Assembly: GCA_023241745.1 (NCBI GenBank)
Contig: JALQCY010000001.1
Location: 644,054 to 708,053 of the forward strand
Source of the DNA: Isoptericola peretonis
Lineage (GTDB): Bacteria; Actinomycetota; Actinomycetes; Actinomycetales; Cellulomonadaceae
Length of the DNA stretch: 64,000 bases
Direction: 5' to 3'
Shown: positions 17,138-24,635 of the stretch, piece by piece
How positions within the stretch are numbered: the stretch's first letter is position 1
Layout: each line of letters starts with the position of its first letter
Made by a program: the position numbers and the translations under genes
Notes under the pieces: model-generated
Seen by the model: the letters and a program-made list of their open reading frames with translations, nothing else
Database searches by the model: none
Told to the model about the DNA's origin: nothing

Positions 17138-18409
17138 TCACGGTCCGAGCAGCGCCAGGGGCACCACGGCGATCCCGTCCGGTCGCCGGTACGCCGCCCG
17201 TCCCGTGGTGACCACGACCGAGTCGACGACGTCGGGACCGAGCCGCTCGGTGAGCCAGCGCAGGTGCCGCACGTCGCGGTCGCTCGGCGCCGTGCCCAGC
17301 TTCACCTCGATCGCCAGGATTCGGCCGTCGTCGCGCTCGACGACGAGGTCGACCTCATGCTCGCCGCGATGCGTCCGAAGATGGCTGACCGTGGCGCCGG
17401 CCGCCTCCGCGTAGACGCGAACACACAACGTCACCAGACTCTCGAAGAGAGCCCCGAACAAGCTCCCCCGGCGTGCGACCGGGACATCGGCCGGGTTCGG
17501 GCGGTCCAGCAGGCTCGTGGCGGTCACGCCGAGCAGTCGCGCCGCGAGCGCCGGATCGGTCAGGTGATGCTTCGGCGATCGCCCCAGCGCCGTCAGGGGG
17601 CTGCCCGCCCCGACCCAGGCCGGAACCTCTTCCAGCAGCCAGATCCGTTCGAGCGTCTCCCGGTAGGCCGCCGTGGTCGTCCTGGCCGGCTTGTCCGGCT
17701 CGCCTGCCGTCGCCGCGTCGAGGATCTCGGTGTACGACGCCGTGGTCGAGGTCGCGGCGGCGTAGGCGCGCATCCACGCTCGAAGCGTGCCCGGCCTGCG
17801 TACCTCTCGTCCGGCGTCCGGGAAGTCGCGCTCGACGACGAGTCGCAGGTACGTGTCCAGCGAGTCGCGGGTTCCCCGCGCGGTGAGATGGCGGAACCCG
17901 GGGAACCCTGACGCGACGATCTCGTCCGCGTAGTCCTCGAGCACGACGACCGACTCGCCGTCGACCGCCCCGCCACCACCGAGCAGCCCGAGGAGCGACA
18001 CCGTCGGCTCTGCCACGCCCCGCTCGGCGAGCGTCATCGGTCGCATCCGTAGCTGCACGATGCGCCCCGCACCTGAGTGCATCGGTCGTTCGGAGGGAGT
18101 CGCCGAACCGGTCAAGAGGAACGATCCCGGCTCGGCACCCTCGTCCACGCCGCGACGGACGACGTCCCACACCCCAGGGAGCGCTTGCCACTCGTCGATC
18201 AGGACAGGCCGGGGCAGACGCGTCACCCGGCGCAGGTCCGCACCGACGAGATCGGATTCTTCCGGGTCGGACAGGTCGACGACCGACGTCGCACGACGTT
18301 GCGCCGTGGCGGTCTTGCCCACTGCCTTGGGACCGACGATCGCCACCGCTGGCAGCTCTGCGAGCATCCGGTCAAGCTCGCCATCCACCACCCTCTTCGC
18401 GTACTCCAC
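17138..18409 (-). CDS. AAA ATPase with DUF4143 (PD-D/ExK-like C-terminus)
   Basis: A 423-residue orphan ATPase. Walker A is GPKAVGKT (residues 26-33), Walker B-like VLIDEWQALPG at about 69-79, and a sensor segment FLLTGSATPS. The DUF4143 C-terminal domain ends with the nuclease-fold signature EVDLVVERDDGRILAIEVKLG, which has the D-(E)xK spacing of restriction-like folds. Members are widespread, often horizontally mobile, and of unknown function. The 5' region carries four 23-bp-spaced repeats (18414-18499) that probably form its control region. The GTG start is weakly supported by ribosome-binding sequence. Confidence 0.87.
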   Translation of the reverse strand: MEYAKRVVDGELDRMLAELPAVAIVGPKAVGKTATAQRRATSVVDLSDPEESDLVGADLRRVTRLPRPVLIDEWQALPGVWDVVRRGVDEGAEPGSFLLTGSATPSERPMHSGAGRIVQLRMRPMTLAERGVAEPTVSLLGLLGGGGAVDGESVVVLEDYADEIVASGFPGFRHLTARGTRDSLDTYLRLVVERDFPDAGREVRRPGTLRAWMRAYAAATSTTASYTEILDAATAGEPDKPARTTTAAYRETLERIWLLEEVPAWVGAGSPLTALGRSPKHHLTDPALAARLLGVTATSLLDRPNPADVPVARRGSLFGALFESLVTLCVRVYAEAAGATVSHLRTHRGEHEVDLVVERDDGRILAIEVKLGTAPSDRDVRHLRWLTERLGPDVVDSVVVTTGRAAYRRPDGIAVVPLALLGP

Positions 18410-18413
18410 TAGG

Positions 18414-18499
18414 CAAGACTACAAACGCGAGGCGTTCTACGCTACAGATTCGCAGGATCCTACGCTACAGATTCGCGCCCCTCTACACTCCACTTTCGC
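18414..18499. repeat. 23-bp-periodic iteron array upstream of DUF4143 ATPase gene
   Basis: CTACGCTACAGATTCGC occurs exactly at 18437-18453 and 18460-18476. A diverged copy (CTACACTCCACTTTCGC) is at 18483-18499 and a weak one at 18414-18430 (10 of 17 matches). All four begin at 23-bp intervals. They lie directly upstream of the ATPase start, so autoregulation or a protein assembling along one face of the helix is plausible. No CRISPR-like spacer variation or cas genes are present. Confidence 0.8.
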
Positions 18500-18552
18500 G
18501 CCCCAGCACGGGGCGTCGCCGTCGCCCCGCACTCCGGCACGACGGCCGAGAA

Positions 18553-18574
18553 GTTCGTTCCGGGTTCACGGCCC
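18553..18574 (+). promoter_or_regulatory. PHO-box-like direct repeat upstream of phytase gene
   Basis: Two adjacent 11-nt units, GTTCGTTCCGG and GTTCACGGCCC, match the direct-repeat form of actinobacterial PhoP boxes (GTTCA-led 11-mers). A weaker third unit may follow (18575-18585). A CAGAGT box at 18602-18607 lies 8 nt before the phytase ATG. Phosphate-starvation induction fits a secreted phosphate-releasing enzyme. Confidence 0.65.
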
Positions 18575-18615
18575 GGACATCAGCACGTCGACCGGGCGGG
18601 CCAGAGTTCCCGTCC

Positions 18616-19995
18616 ATGCGATCACCACGTCGCGCCGCCCTGCCGGCGCTCCTGCTGCTGCCCGCCGTCGCGCTCGTGCCCGCCTCGTCCGCGTGGGGCC
18701 ACCCCGGCCACGGGCACGGCGGGCACGACGTCGCCACGGTGACGACCGACGTCGAGACCCCGGTGCTCTACGACGACGACGAGGGCGGCAACGCCTCCGG
18801 CGACGACCCGGCGATCTGGGTCCACCCCGACGACTCCGACGAGTCGCTGGTGCTGGCCACCGCCAAGGAGGGCGGCCTGCGGGTCTACGACACGGAGGGC
18901 GACGAGCTCCAGTCCCTCGCCGCCGACCCGGCGCCGCGCGCCGACGGCGTCGCCGGCCGGTACAACAACGTGGACATCGCCTACGGGCTCGAGGTGGGCG
19001 GCGCGACGGTGGACGTCGCCGTCGTCTCCGACCGCTACAACGACCAGCTGCGCCTCTTCGCCGTCGACCCCGCCGGCGCGGACGCCGACATGCCCCTCAC
19101 GGAGATCACCGCGCCCGAGCAGCCGTTCCTGTTCCAGCCCGACCGCGAGGGCGTCGACTCCGAGCAGACGGCCTACGGCCTGGCCGTGTGGCAGGACGGC
19201 GACGACGCGTACGCCGTCGTCACGCAGGAGGGCACCACGCGCATCGCCACGGCCCGGCTCGTGCCGGGGGCCGACGGCACCGTCGGGTACGCGGACCTGG
19301 AGCACCTCGACCTGCCCGCGTCGTTCGGCCTCCCCGACGGCACCACCTGGACGCCCTGCGACGAGCCGGGCGTGGGCCCGCAGCTCGAGGGCCTGTCCGT
19401 GGACCAGCGCACCGGCACCCTGTACGCCGGGCAGGAGGACGTCGGCCTGTGGCGGCTGCAGCTCCCGCTGGGCTCGGGTGCGCCGACGCTCGTCGACACG
19501 GTCACCGACTTCGGCGTGCACGACGCGTACGACGCGGAGACCGAGGAGTGCGCCCCGGCGGACGGGTCGTCGCCGGAGGAGGCCGTCGCGGCGAACCCGT
19601 TCGGCGGCGACCTGCTCACGGCCGACGCCGAGGGCGTGGACGTCTACCACGGCCCCGGCCGCGCCGGCTACGTCATCGTCTCGAGCCAGGGCGACGACAC
19701 GTACGCCGTCTACTCCACGACCGGCCGCAACAAGGCCGTCGGCACGTTCCGCGTCGCGGGCACGGGCGGCGTCGACGACGTCAACGGCTCCGACGGGCTC
19801 GCGGTGACGAACCGCCCGGTCGGCGACGACCGCAAGGGGCTGCTCGTCACCCACGACGAGCCGGAGACCGGCGCCGACGTCGAGGACGGCCGCGGCGACG
19901 CCACCGGCTTCTCCTACGTGGCCTGGGACGACGTCGCCGACGAGCTCGACCTCGTCGTCAGCACCCGCGCCGGGAACGACCCGCGCTTCCGCTGA
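18616..19995 (+). CDS. Secreted beta-propeller phytase (3-phytase)
   Basis: A 459-residue exported enzyme that releases phosphate from phytate in a Ca2+-dependent way. An Arg-rich N-terminus, hydrophobic core and cleavage site near residue 29 form the signal peptide, followed by a His/Gly-rich stretch (HPGHGHGGH). Beta-propeller phytase markers are DDPAIWVHP, LVLATAKEGGLRVYD, RYNNVDIAYG, DREGVDSEQTAYGLAVW, QLEGLSVDQRTGTLYAGQED and SSQGDDTYAVY. The gene lies behind a PHO-box-like repeat and is probably induced under phosphate limitation. No phosphate transporter is adjacent. Confidence 0.93.
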   Translation: MRSPRRAALPALLLLPAVALVPASSAWGHPGHGHGGHDVATVTTDVETPVLYDDDEGGNASGDDPAIWVHPDDSDESLVLATAKEGGLRVYDTEGDELQSLAADPAPRADGVAGRYNNVDIAYGLEVGGATVDVAVVSDRYNDQLRLFAVDPAGADADMPLTEITAPEQPFLFQPDREGVDSEQTAYGLAVWQDGDDAYAVVTQEGTTRIATARLVPGADGTVGYADLEHLDLPASFGLPDGTTWTPCDEPGVGPQLEGLSVDQRTGTLYAGQEDVGLWRLQLPLGSGAPTLVDTVTDFGVHDAYDAETEECAPADGSSPEEAVAANPFGGDLLTADAEGVDVYHGPGRAGYVIVSSQGDDTYAVYSTTGRNKAVGTFRVAGTGGVDDVNGSDGLAVTNRPVGDDRKGLLVTHDEPETGADVEDGRGDATGFSYVAWDDVADELDLVVSTRAGNDPRFR

Positions 19996-20014
19996 CCACC
20001 GCGCGGGTGTGGGG

Positions 20015-20737
20015 TCAGGCGGTCCGTCGGCGCAGCGTGGCGACGCCGAGCGCGACGGCGCCGACGATGAACGCCGCGATGGCTCCGACGGCGCCCTGCA
20101 CGTCGGCCCACTCCCCGCCGGCGGCGAGCGTCTGCATCGCCTCGACGGCGTAGGTGAGCGGGAAGACGCGGGACAGCCACTCCAGCACCTCGGGCATCTG
20201 GTCGCGCGGCATGAGCAGGCCACAGGTGATGAGCTGCGGGAAGATCACCGCCGGCATCATCTGCACGGCCTGGAACTCGCTGCGCGCCAGCGCGGAGGCG
20301 GCCAGGCCGAGGCAGCAGCCGAGCACCGCGTCGAGCATGGCGACGACGACCACCAGCCACAGCGGCCCGAGCACGTCCATGCCGACGGCGAGCGCGAAGC
20401 CCACGACCACCAGCGACTGCAGCAGGGCGAGGGCCGCGAACGCCAGCGCGTAGCCCGCCACGAACTCGCCCTTGCGCAGCGGCGTCGTCATGAGCCGTTC
20501 GAGCGTGCCCGACTGGCGTTCGCGCAGGGTGGCGACGCTCGTCACGAGGAACATCACGATGAGCGGGAACAGCCCGACCAGCATGGGGCCGAACTGGTCG
20601 AGGACGGGCGTGCCGTCGAACATCCACGCGATGAGGCCGAGCAGCAGGCACGGCAGCACGAGGATGAGCGCCACGGTGCGGTGGTCGAAGCGGAGCTGGG
20701 CCAGCACGCGGCTGGTCGTCGTGAGGGCGAGCGTCAT
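20015..20737 (-). CDS. ABC-2 type transporter permease
   Basis: A 240-residue membrane protein of the ABC-2 export family with about six hydrophobic segments. Typical sequences are TSVATLRERQSGTLERLMTTP, AVMMP-like QAVQMMPAVIFPQLITCGLLMPR and FPLTYAVEAMQTL. It forms an exporter with the ATPase encoded immediately upstream; the ATG overlaps that stop as ATGA (20737-20734). The substrate is unknown; exporters of this kind often handle drugs or lipids. The longer in-frame extension upstream lies inside the ATPase gene and was rejected as the start. Confidence 0.9.
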   Translation of the reverse strand: MTLALTTTSRVLAQLRFDHRTVALILVLPCLLLGLIAWMFDGTPVLDQFGPMLVGLFPLIVMFLVTSVATLRERQSGTLERLMTTPLRKGEFVAGYALAFAALALLQSLVVVGFALAVGMDVLGPLWLVVVVAMLDAVLGCCLGLAASALARSEFQAVQMMPAVIFPQLITCGLLMPRDQMPEVLEWLSRVFPLTYAVEAMQTLAAGGEWADVQGAVGAIAAFIVGAVALGVATLRRRTA

Positions 20738-21495
20738 CGGGTCCCCTCCCCCGTGGCCGTGGGCGAGGCCTGCTGCTCGATGAGCGCGAGGAAGGCCCGC
20801 TCGGCGTCGGGCGCCCCCGTGGTGGCGAGGAGCTCGTCGGGCGTGACGTCGGCGACGAGCGAGCCGTCGCGCAGCAGCAGGAGCCGGTCGCACTGGGTGG
20901 CCTCGTCCATGACGTGGCTGGACACCAGCAGCGTGCGGCCCTCCCGGGCGAGGCGGCGGAACATCGCCCACAGGTCGCGGCGCAGCACCGGGTCGAGGCC
21001 CACGGTGGGCTCGTCGAGCACGAGCAGCTCCGGGTCGCCGACCAGCGCCGCGGCGAGCGAGACGCGCGACCGCTCACCGCCGGACAGGGTGCCGACGCGC
21101 TGCTTCTCGTGCCCGCCCAGGTCGACGGCGGCGACGGCGCGCCGCACGGCGGCCTCCGCCCCCGCGCGGGGCAGGCCCGCGAGCCGGGCGAAGTAGCGCA
21201 GGTTCTGGAGCACCGTGAGGTCGGTGTACACGGACGCGGCCTGGGTCACGTAGCCCACCCGCCGGCGCAGCCCGGGCGCGCCGGCCGGCTCGCCGAGCAC
21301 GGTCACCGCGCCGCCCACGCGCGCCTGCACGCCCACGATCGCGCGCAGCAGCGTCGTCTTGCCCGAGCCGGACGGGCCGAGCAGGCCCACCACCTGACCC
21401 GCGGGCACCTCGACGTCCAGGCCGTCGATGATCGACCGGCCGCCGCGCTCGACCCGGAGGTTGCGGGCCCGGACGGCGCTGTCGTTATTCCTCAT
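20734..21495 (-). CDS. ABC transporter ATP-binding protein
   Basis: A 253-residue ABC ATPase. Walker A is GLLGPSGSGKTTLL, the Q-loop lies in GYVTQAASVY, the signature is LSGGERSRVSLAAAL, and Walker B is LLVLDEPTVGLDP followed by the H-loop SSHVMDEATQ. It energises the ABC-2 permease encoded downstream. ATG 21495 was chosen because the domain starts there; an earlier ATG at 21531 adds residues with no family match. The upstream tetR gene at 21606 may control this exporter, but the inverted repeat at 21545-21602 separates them. Confidence 0.92.
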   Translation of the reverse strand: MRNNDSAVRARNLRVERGGRSIIDGLDVEVPAGQVVGLLGPSGSGKTTLLRAIVGVQARVGGAVTVLGEPAGAPGLRRRVGYVTQAASVYTDLTVLQNLRYFARLAGLPRAGAEAAVRRAVAAVDLGGHEKQRVGTLSGGERSRVSLAAALVGDPELLVLDEPTVGLDPVLRRDLWAMFRRLAREGRTLLVSSHVMDEATQCDRLLLLRDGSLVADVTPDELLATTGAPDAERAFLALIEQQASPTATGEGTR

Positions 21496-21544
21496 GTGGA
21501 GAATTCTGCTCCTGCCGGGCCGCGAGCGCAATGCCCCCGCGGGT

Positions 21545-21602
21545 TGTGAGCACGATTTCGGGGGCCACCCCGGCCCGGACAGTCCCCGGAATCGCGCTCA
21601 CA
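21545..21602. repeat. Imperfect 58-bp inverted repeat between tetR and ABC exporter
   Basis: The outer arms read TGTGAGCACGATTTCGGGGG and, on the other strand, TGTGAGCGCGATTCCGGGGA, with four mismatches in those 20 bp and further pairing inward (CCGGCC/GGCCGG). A looser, direct-orientation relative (GCGAGCGCAATGCCCCCGCG) is at about 21521-21541. Lying just past the tetR stop it may act as a terminator; the motif is unlike the GAGATAGAGAAG repeats. Confidence 0.7.
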
Positions 21603-21605
21603 GCG

Positions 21606-22205
21606 TCAGGCCGGTGGCAGGTCTCCCGTCAGGTAGCGCTGCACCGTCGGCCCGACCAGGGCGGCGATCCGCGCCGGCGGCTGCGAGCACAGCGGCTCGA
21701 TCGGCACCAGGTAGCGCGTCATGAGCACGCCGGCCATCTGCGACGCGACCAGCGAGGTGCGCAGGGGCGCGTCGTCGACGTCCAACCGGCGCACGAGCGG
21801 GCCGAGCAGCTCTGCGCCGAGGAACTGCGGCAGCAGCGCCCGCAGGCCGGGGTCGGCCATCACCGCGGGGATCACCAGCCGCACCGTGTCGCCGTAGTCC
21901 GCGTCCCACAGGTCGACGACGGCCCGCACGAGCCGCGCTCCCAGGCCCTCCACGGGGCCGTCGGCCGCGGCGCGGACGATCGCCGCCGGGTCGACGTCGG
22001 CCAGGCCGAGGGAGGCGGTGAACAGATGGGTCTTGTCCCCGAACCAGTGCCGCACCGTGCCCGGGTCCACGCCCGCGCGCCGCGCGACCGAGCGGACCGA
22101 CGCCGCCTCGTACCCGCGCTCGCGGAACTCCTCGCGGGCGGCGGCGAGCACCGGCTCGCGGGTGTCCTGACCCGCGGGCCGGCGGCCGCGACGCCCCTCG
22201 ACCAT
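21606..22205 (-). CDS. TetR family transcriptional regulator
   Basis: A 199-residue TetR-type repressor. The N-terminal HTH covers about residues 17-62 (LAAAREEFRERGYEAASVRSVARRAGVDPGTVRHWFGDK), with a C-terminal ligand domain of the TetR_C type. It starts 11 bases after the proC stop and is followed by an ABC-2 exporter, a common repressor/efflux layout. No separate palindromic operator stands out between it and the exporter except the inverted repeat at 21545-21602. The effector is unknown. Confidence 0.9.
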   Translation of the reverse strand: MVEGRRGRRPAGQDTREPVLAAAREEFRERGYEAASVRSVARRAGVDPGTVRHWFGDKTHLFTASLGLADVDPAAIVRAAADGPVEGLGARLVRAVVDLWDADYGDTVRLVIPAVMADPGLRALLPQFLGAELLGPLVRRLDVDDAPLRTSLVASQMAGVLMTRYLVPIEPLCSQPPARIAALVGPTVQRYLTGDLPPA

Positions 22206-22216
22206 GCGCCCGCCCG

Positions 22217-23080
22217 TCAGCCGTGCTCGGCGGCGAGCTCGCGCGACCGGTCGCGTGCGGCTTCCAGGGCGTCGAGGAAGGCCGCGCGCACGCCGCCGTC
22301 GTCCAGCTTGCGCAGCGCGGCCACCGTGGTGCCGCCGGGCGAGGAGACCTTCTCGCGCAGCAGCACGGGGTGCTCCCCCGTCTCGTCGAGCAGCCTCGCC
22401 GAGCCGAGCACCGTCTCGACGGCGAGCCGGCGCGCGACGTCGCGCGTGAGGCCCAGCAGGACGCCGGCCTCGGCCATCGCGTCGACCACGTAGAACACGT
22501 ACGCCGGGCCGGAGCCGGCGAGGGCGCCGAACGCGTCGATGTCCTTCTCCACGACGCGGAACACGTGGCCCGAGCCGGACAGCACCGTCTCGACCAGCGC
22601 GACGTCGTCCTCGCGCGCGGCGGTGCCGCCGACGACGGCGGTGACGCCCGCCCCCACGAGCGCGGGGGTGTTCGGCATGGCCCGCACGACGGGCGTGCCC
22701 GCGGGCAGGCGCTGCTCGAAGAACGACAGCGGCAGACCGGCGGCCACGCTCACGACCACGGCACCCGGCTCGAGCGCGTCGGCGACACGGTCGAGCATGG
22801 CGCCCACGTCCTTCGGCTTGACCCCGACGACGACCACGTGGGCGCCCGCGACGGCGGCGACGTTGTCGGTCGTGGTGCGCACGCCGTACCGCTCGGCGAG
22901 GTGGGCCCCGCGCTCGGGCCGGCGTGAGGTGGCCACCACGTCCTCGGCGGCGACGCCCGCCGACAGCGCGCCCGCCAGCACCGCCTCGCCCATGTTCCCC
23001 GTGCCGAGGAACGCCATCTTCACGCCGCTCACCTGGTGGGCCGGCGAGGCGCCGGCCTGCTCGTCAGTCTGCTCGCTCAC
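22217..23080 (-). CDS. proC: Pyrroline-5-carboxylate reductase ProC
   Basis: A 287-residue enzyme for the last step of proline synthesis, reducing pyrroline-5-carboxylate with NAD(P)H. The Rossmann motif is MAFLGTGNMGEAVLAGAL, followed by VVVGVKPKDVGAML, RAMPNTPALVGAGVTAV and the C-terminal dimer helix region GSGPAYVFYVVDAMAEAGV. SPGGTTVAALRKLDD is a near-invariant ProC block. GTG 23080 is favoured because ACGGTA (TACCGT, 23093-23088) sits 7 nt before it; an alternative GTG at 23023 would begin right at the Rossmann fold. Confidence 0.93.
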   Translation of the reverse strand: MSEQTDEQAGASPAHQVSGVKMAFLGTGNMGEAVLAGALSAGVAAEDVVATSRRPERGAHLAERYGVRTTTDNVAAVAGAHVVVVGVKPKDVGAMLDRVADALEPGAVVVSVAAGLPLSFFEQRLPAGTPVVRAMPNTPALVGAGVTAVVGGTAAREDDVALVETVLSGSGHVFRVVEKDIDAFGALAGSGPAYVFYVVDAMAEAGVLLGLTRDVARRLAVETVLGSARLLDETGEHPVLLREKVSSPGGTTVAALRKLDDGGVRAAFLDALEAARDRSRELAAEHG

Positions 23081-23126
23081 GGGGACCACGGTACGTCGCG
23101 AGGCCCGCCCCAGGGTTCGCGCGGGG

Positions 23127-23753
23127 CTACAGCGGGTAGGCGGAGTAGAAGTCCTCGACCAGGTCCGCCGGCCCCGTGGCCTGCAGCACCGCGGTGGCGT
23201 TGCGCCACGTGACGACGGCGGTGCCCGCCGTGGTGCCGGGCGTGACGACGTAGGCACCGACCACCTCGTCGTCCACGCTCACCTCACCCTCGCCGGACGG
23301 CTCGCCCGCACCCTTCACCAACGCCTGGTAGGCGGCGGTCGCCGTGTCGGCGTCCTCCCACTGCCCCGCGTGCACCTGGACGGTCGTGGCGCCCTCGCCG
23401 TCGCCGTCCGCAAAGGTGAGCTGCCACGACTCGACGGCGTCCGCGTCGTCCTCCCACGCCTCGTCCTCGGCGGCCTGCCGCAGGGCGAGCGCCAGCACCG
23501 TGTCCGGCTGCGCCTGCAGGAACGCCGTCTGGGCCTCCGGGCGCCCGCTCGGCGAGATCGTCGGCGTCGGCACCGGCGCCGTCACCGTGGCCTGCGGCTC
23601 CGGCTCGGCGCGCGCGAACCCCGGCCACACGAACGCCGTCAGCAGCACCACCAGCAGCACCAGCGCGCCCGCCGCCGACGCCACCACGATGCGCCGACGC
23701 CGGAACACCTCCGGGGACGGGCGGCCCCTCCCGCCCGTGCGTGCCTGGGTCAC
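23127..23753 (-). CDS. Hypothetical single-pass membrane protein
   Basis: A 208-residue protein of no recognised family. A basic N-terminus (RRRRIVV) precedes one membrane segment (ASAAGALVLLVVLLTAFVW). A Pro/Thr/Ser linker and an extracellular domain with an alternating pattern follow (ESWQLTFADGD, VQVHAGQWEDADTATAAYQAL, TAVVTWRNATAVLQATG). The shape suggests a cell-surface protein of the type with DUF-like alpha/beta repeats. AGGAGG lies before the GTG at 23753. It is upstream of proC but separated by 46 bases. Confidence 0.75.
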   Translation of the reverse strand: MTQARTGGRGRPSPEVFRRRRIVVASAAGALVLLVVLLTAFVWPGFARAEPEPQATVTAPVPTPTISPSGRPEAQTAFLQAQPDTVLALALRQAAEDEAWEDDADAVESWQLTFADGDGEGATTVQVHAGQWEDADTATAAYQALVKGAGEPSGEGEVSVDDEVVGAYVVTPGTTAGTAVVTWRNATAVLQATGPADLVEDFYSAYPL

Positions 23754-23853
23754 GATGTCCTCCTGCGGGGTCGGCGTCGGTGCACCCGCAGCCTAGGACG
23801 CGCCGCTCCGGATCGGTCACGTCCTGCGGCCGCGTGTCGACTCCGCAGCACGG

Positions 23854-24570
23854 TCAGCGCAGCACGAGCTGCACCTCCGGGTGGTCCGCGAAGACCTCGA
23901 GGACCAGCTCGGCGTAGGTCTTGCCCGTCCCCGCCTCGAGGTCGGCGAGACGACGGCGGAAGAGCCCGGAGTCGAACCGCGGGTCAGCGAGCTTCGCGAG
24001 GTAGTACTCGCGCGTCGCCGCGAACCCCAGCGCCTCGCGGGAGCGCGCGAAGCCGTGCCAGACGACGGTGAGCCGCCCCGCGCCGTGCGCGGCGCCGAAA
24101 CCGCCGTGCAGCAGGTCGTCGAGTGCGTCGAGGCTCGGGCCGAGCCGCCAGTCCTCGCCCGCCATGAACACCCGGTCCAGCTCGACGTAGAACGCGGCGA
24201 TCGAGTCCACGCGGCCGCCGTCGAGGTGCAGCGTGCGGTGCGGCCCGCCGGTCCCGGCCGCGCCGGCAGGCTCGTCGTCCTCCGTGAGCCGGTCGTGCTC
24301 CGTCAGCTCCGTGCGCCAGTACTCGGCGCCGTCGCGGGTGCGGTGCACGATCCCGAGGTCGACCAGCGCGCGGCGCACCCCGACCGGGTCGTCCGCGACC
24401 GCGCCGAGCCGCCGCGTGAGCTCCCGCTCCCCCACGGGCTCGAGCAGGTCGGGCAGCGCGGCGTGCGCCAGCCAGCGCGCCACGGCCAGGCGGTGCTCCC
24501 GCCGCCGGGGCATCGTCTCCAGGCGGCCGCCGTGCAGGAAGCGGCTCACCTCCGGGGGTGCGGGGACCAT
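23854..24570 (-). CDS. DUF2087-barstar fusion protein
   Basis: A 238-residue protein with two domains. Residues about 12-95 match DUF2087, a winged-helix-like DNA/RNA-binding fold (RREHRLAVARWLAHAALPD, RRALVDLGIVHRTRDGAEYW). Residues about 115-238 look like the barstar RNase-inhibitor fold: LDGGRVDSIAAFYVELDRVF, WRLGPSLDALDDLLHGGFG, LTVVWHGFARSREALG and a final VLEVFADHPEVQLVLR. No RNase partner is encoded nearby. The combination is unusual. ATG 24570 is used; a GATGAT box lies 6 nt upstream. Confidence 0.7.
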   Translation of the reverse strand: MVPAPPEVSRFLHGGRLETMPRRREHRLAVARWLAHAALPDLLEPVGERELTRRLGAVADDPVGVRRALVDLGIVHRTRDGAEYWRTELTEHDRLTEDDEPAGAAGTGGPHRTLHLDGGRVDSIAAFYVELDRVFMAGEDWRLGPSLDALDDLLHGGFGAAHGAGRLTVVWHGFARSREALGFAATREYYLAKLADPRFDSGLFRRRLADLEAGTGKTYAELVLEVFADHPEVQLVLR

Positions 24571-24635
24571 GCCGCCATCATCGCGCGCGGCGTGCGGGGG
24601 GCGACTGTCGGTGCCGGCCCCTAGCGTCGGACGTC

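Noticed and set aside
17138-18409. The DUF4143 ATPase as a transposon protein
   Set aside because: No terminal inverted repeats, target duplication or transposase motif were seen around it.
18414-18499. The 23-bp repeats as a CRISPR array
   Set aside because: The gaps are only 6 bp, there are no spacers of typical length, and no cas genes are present.
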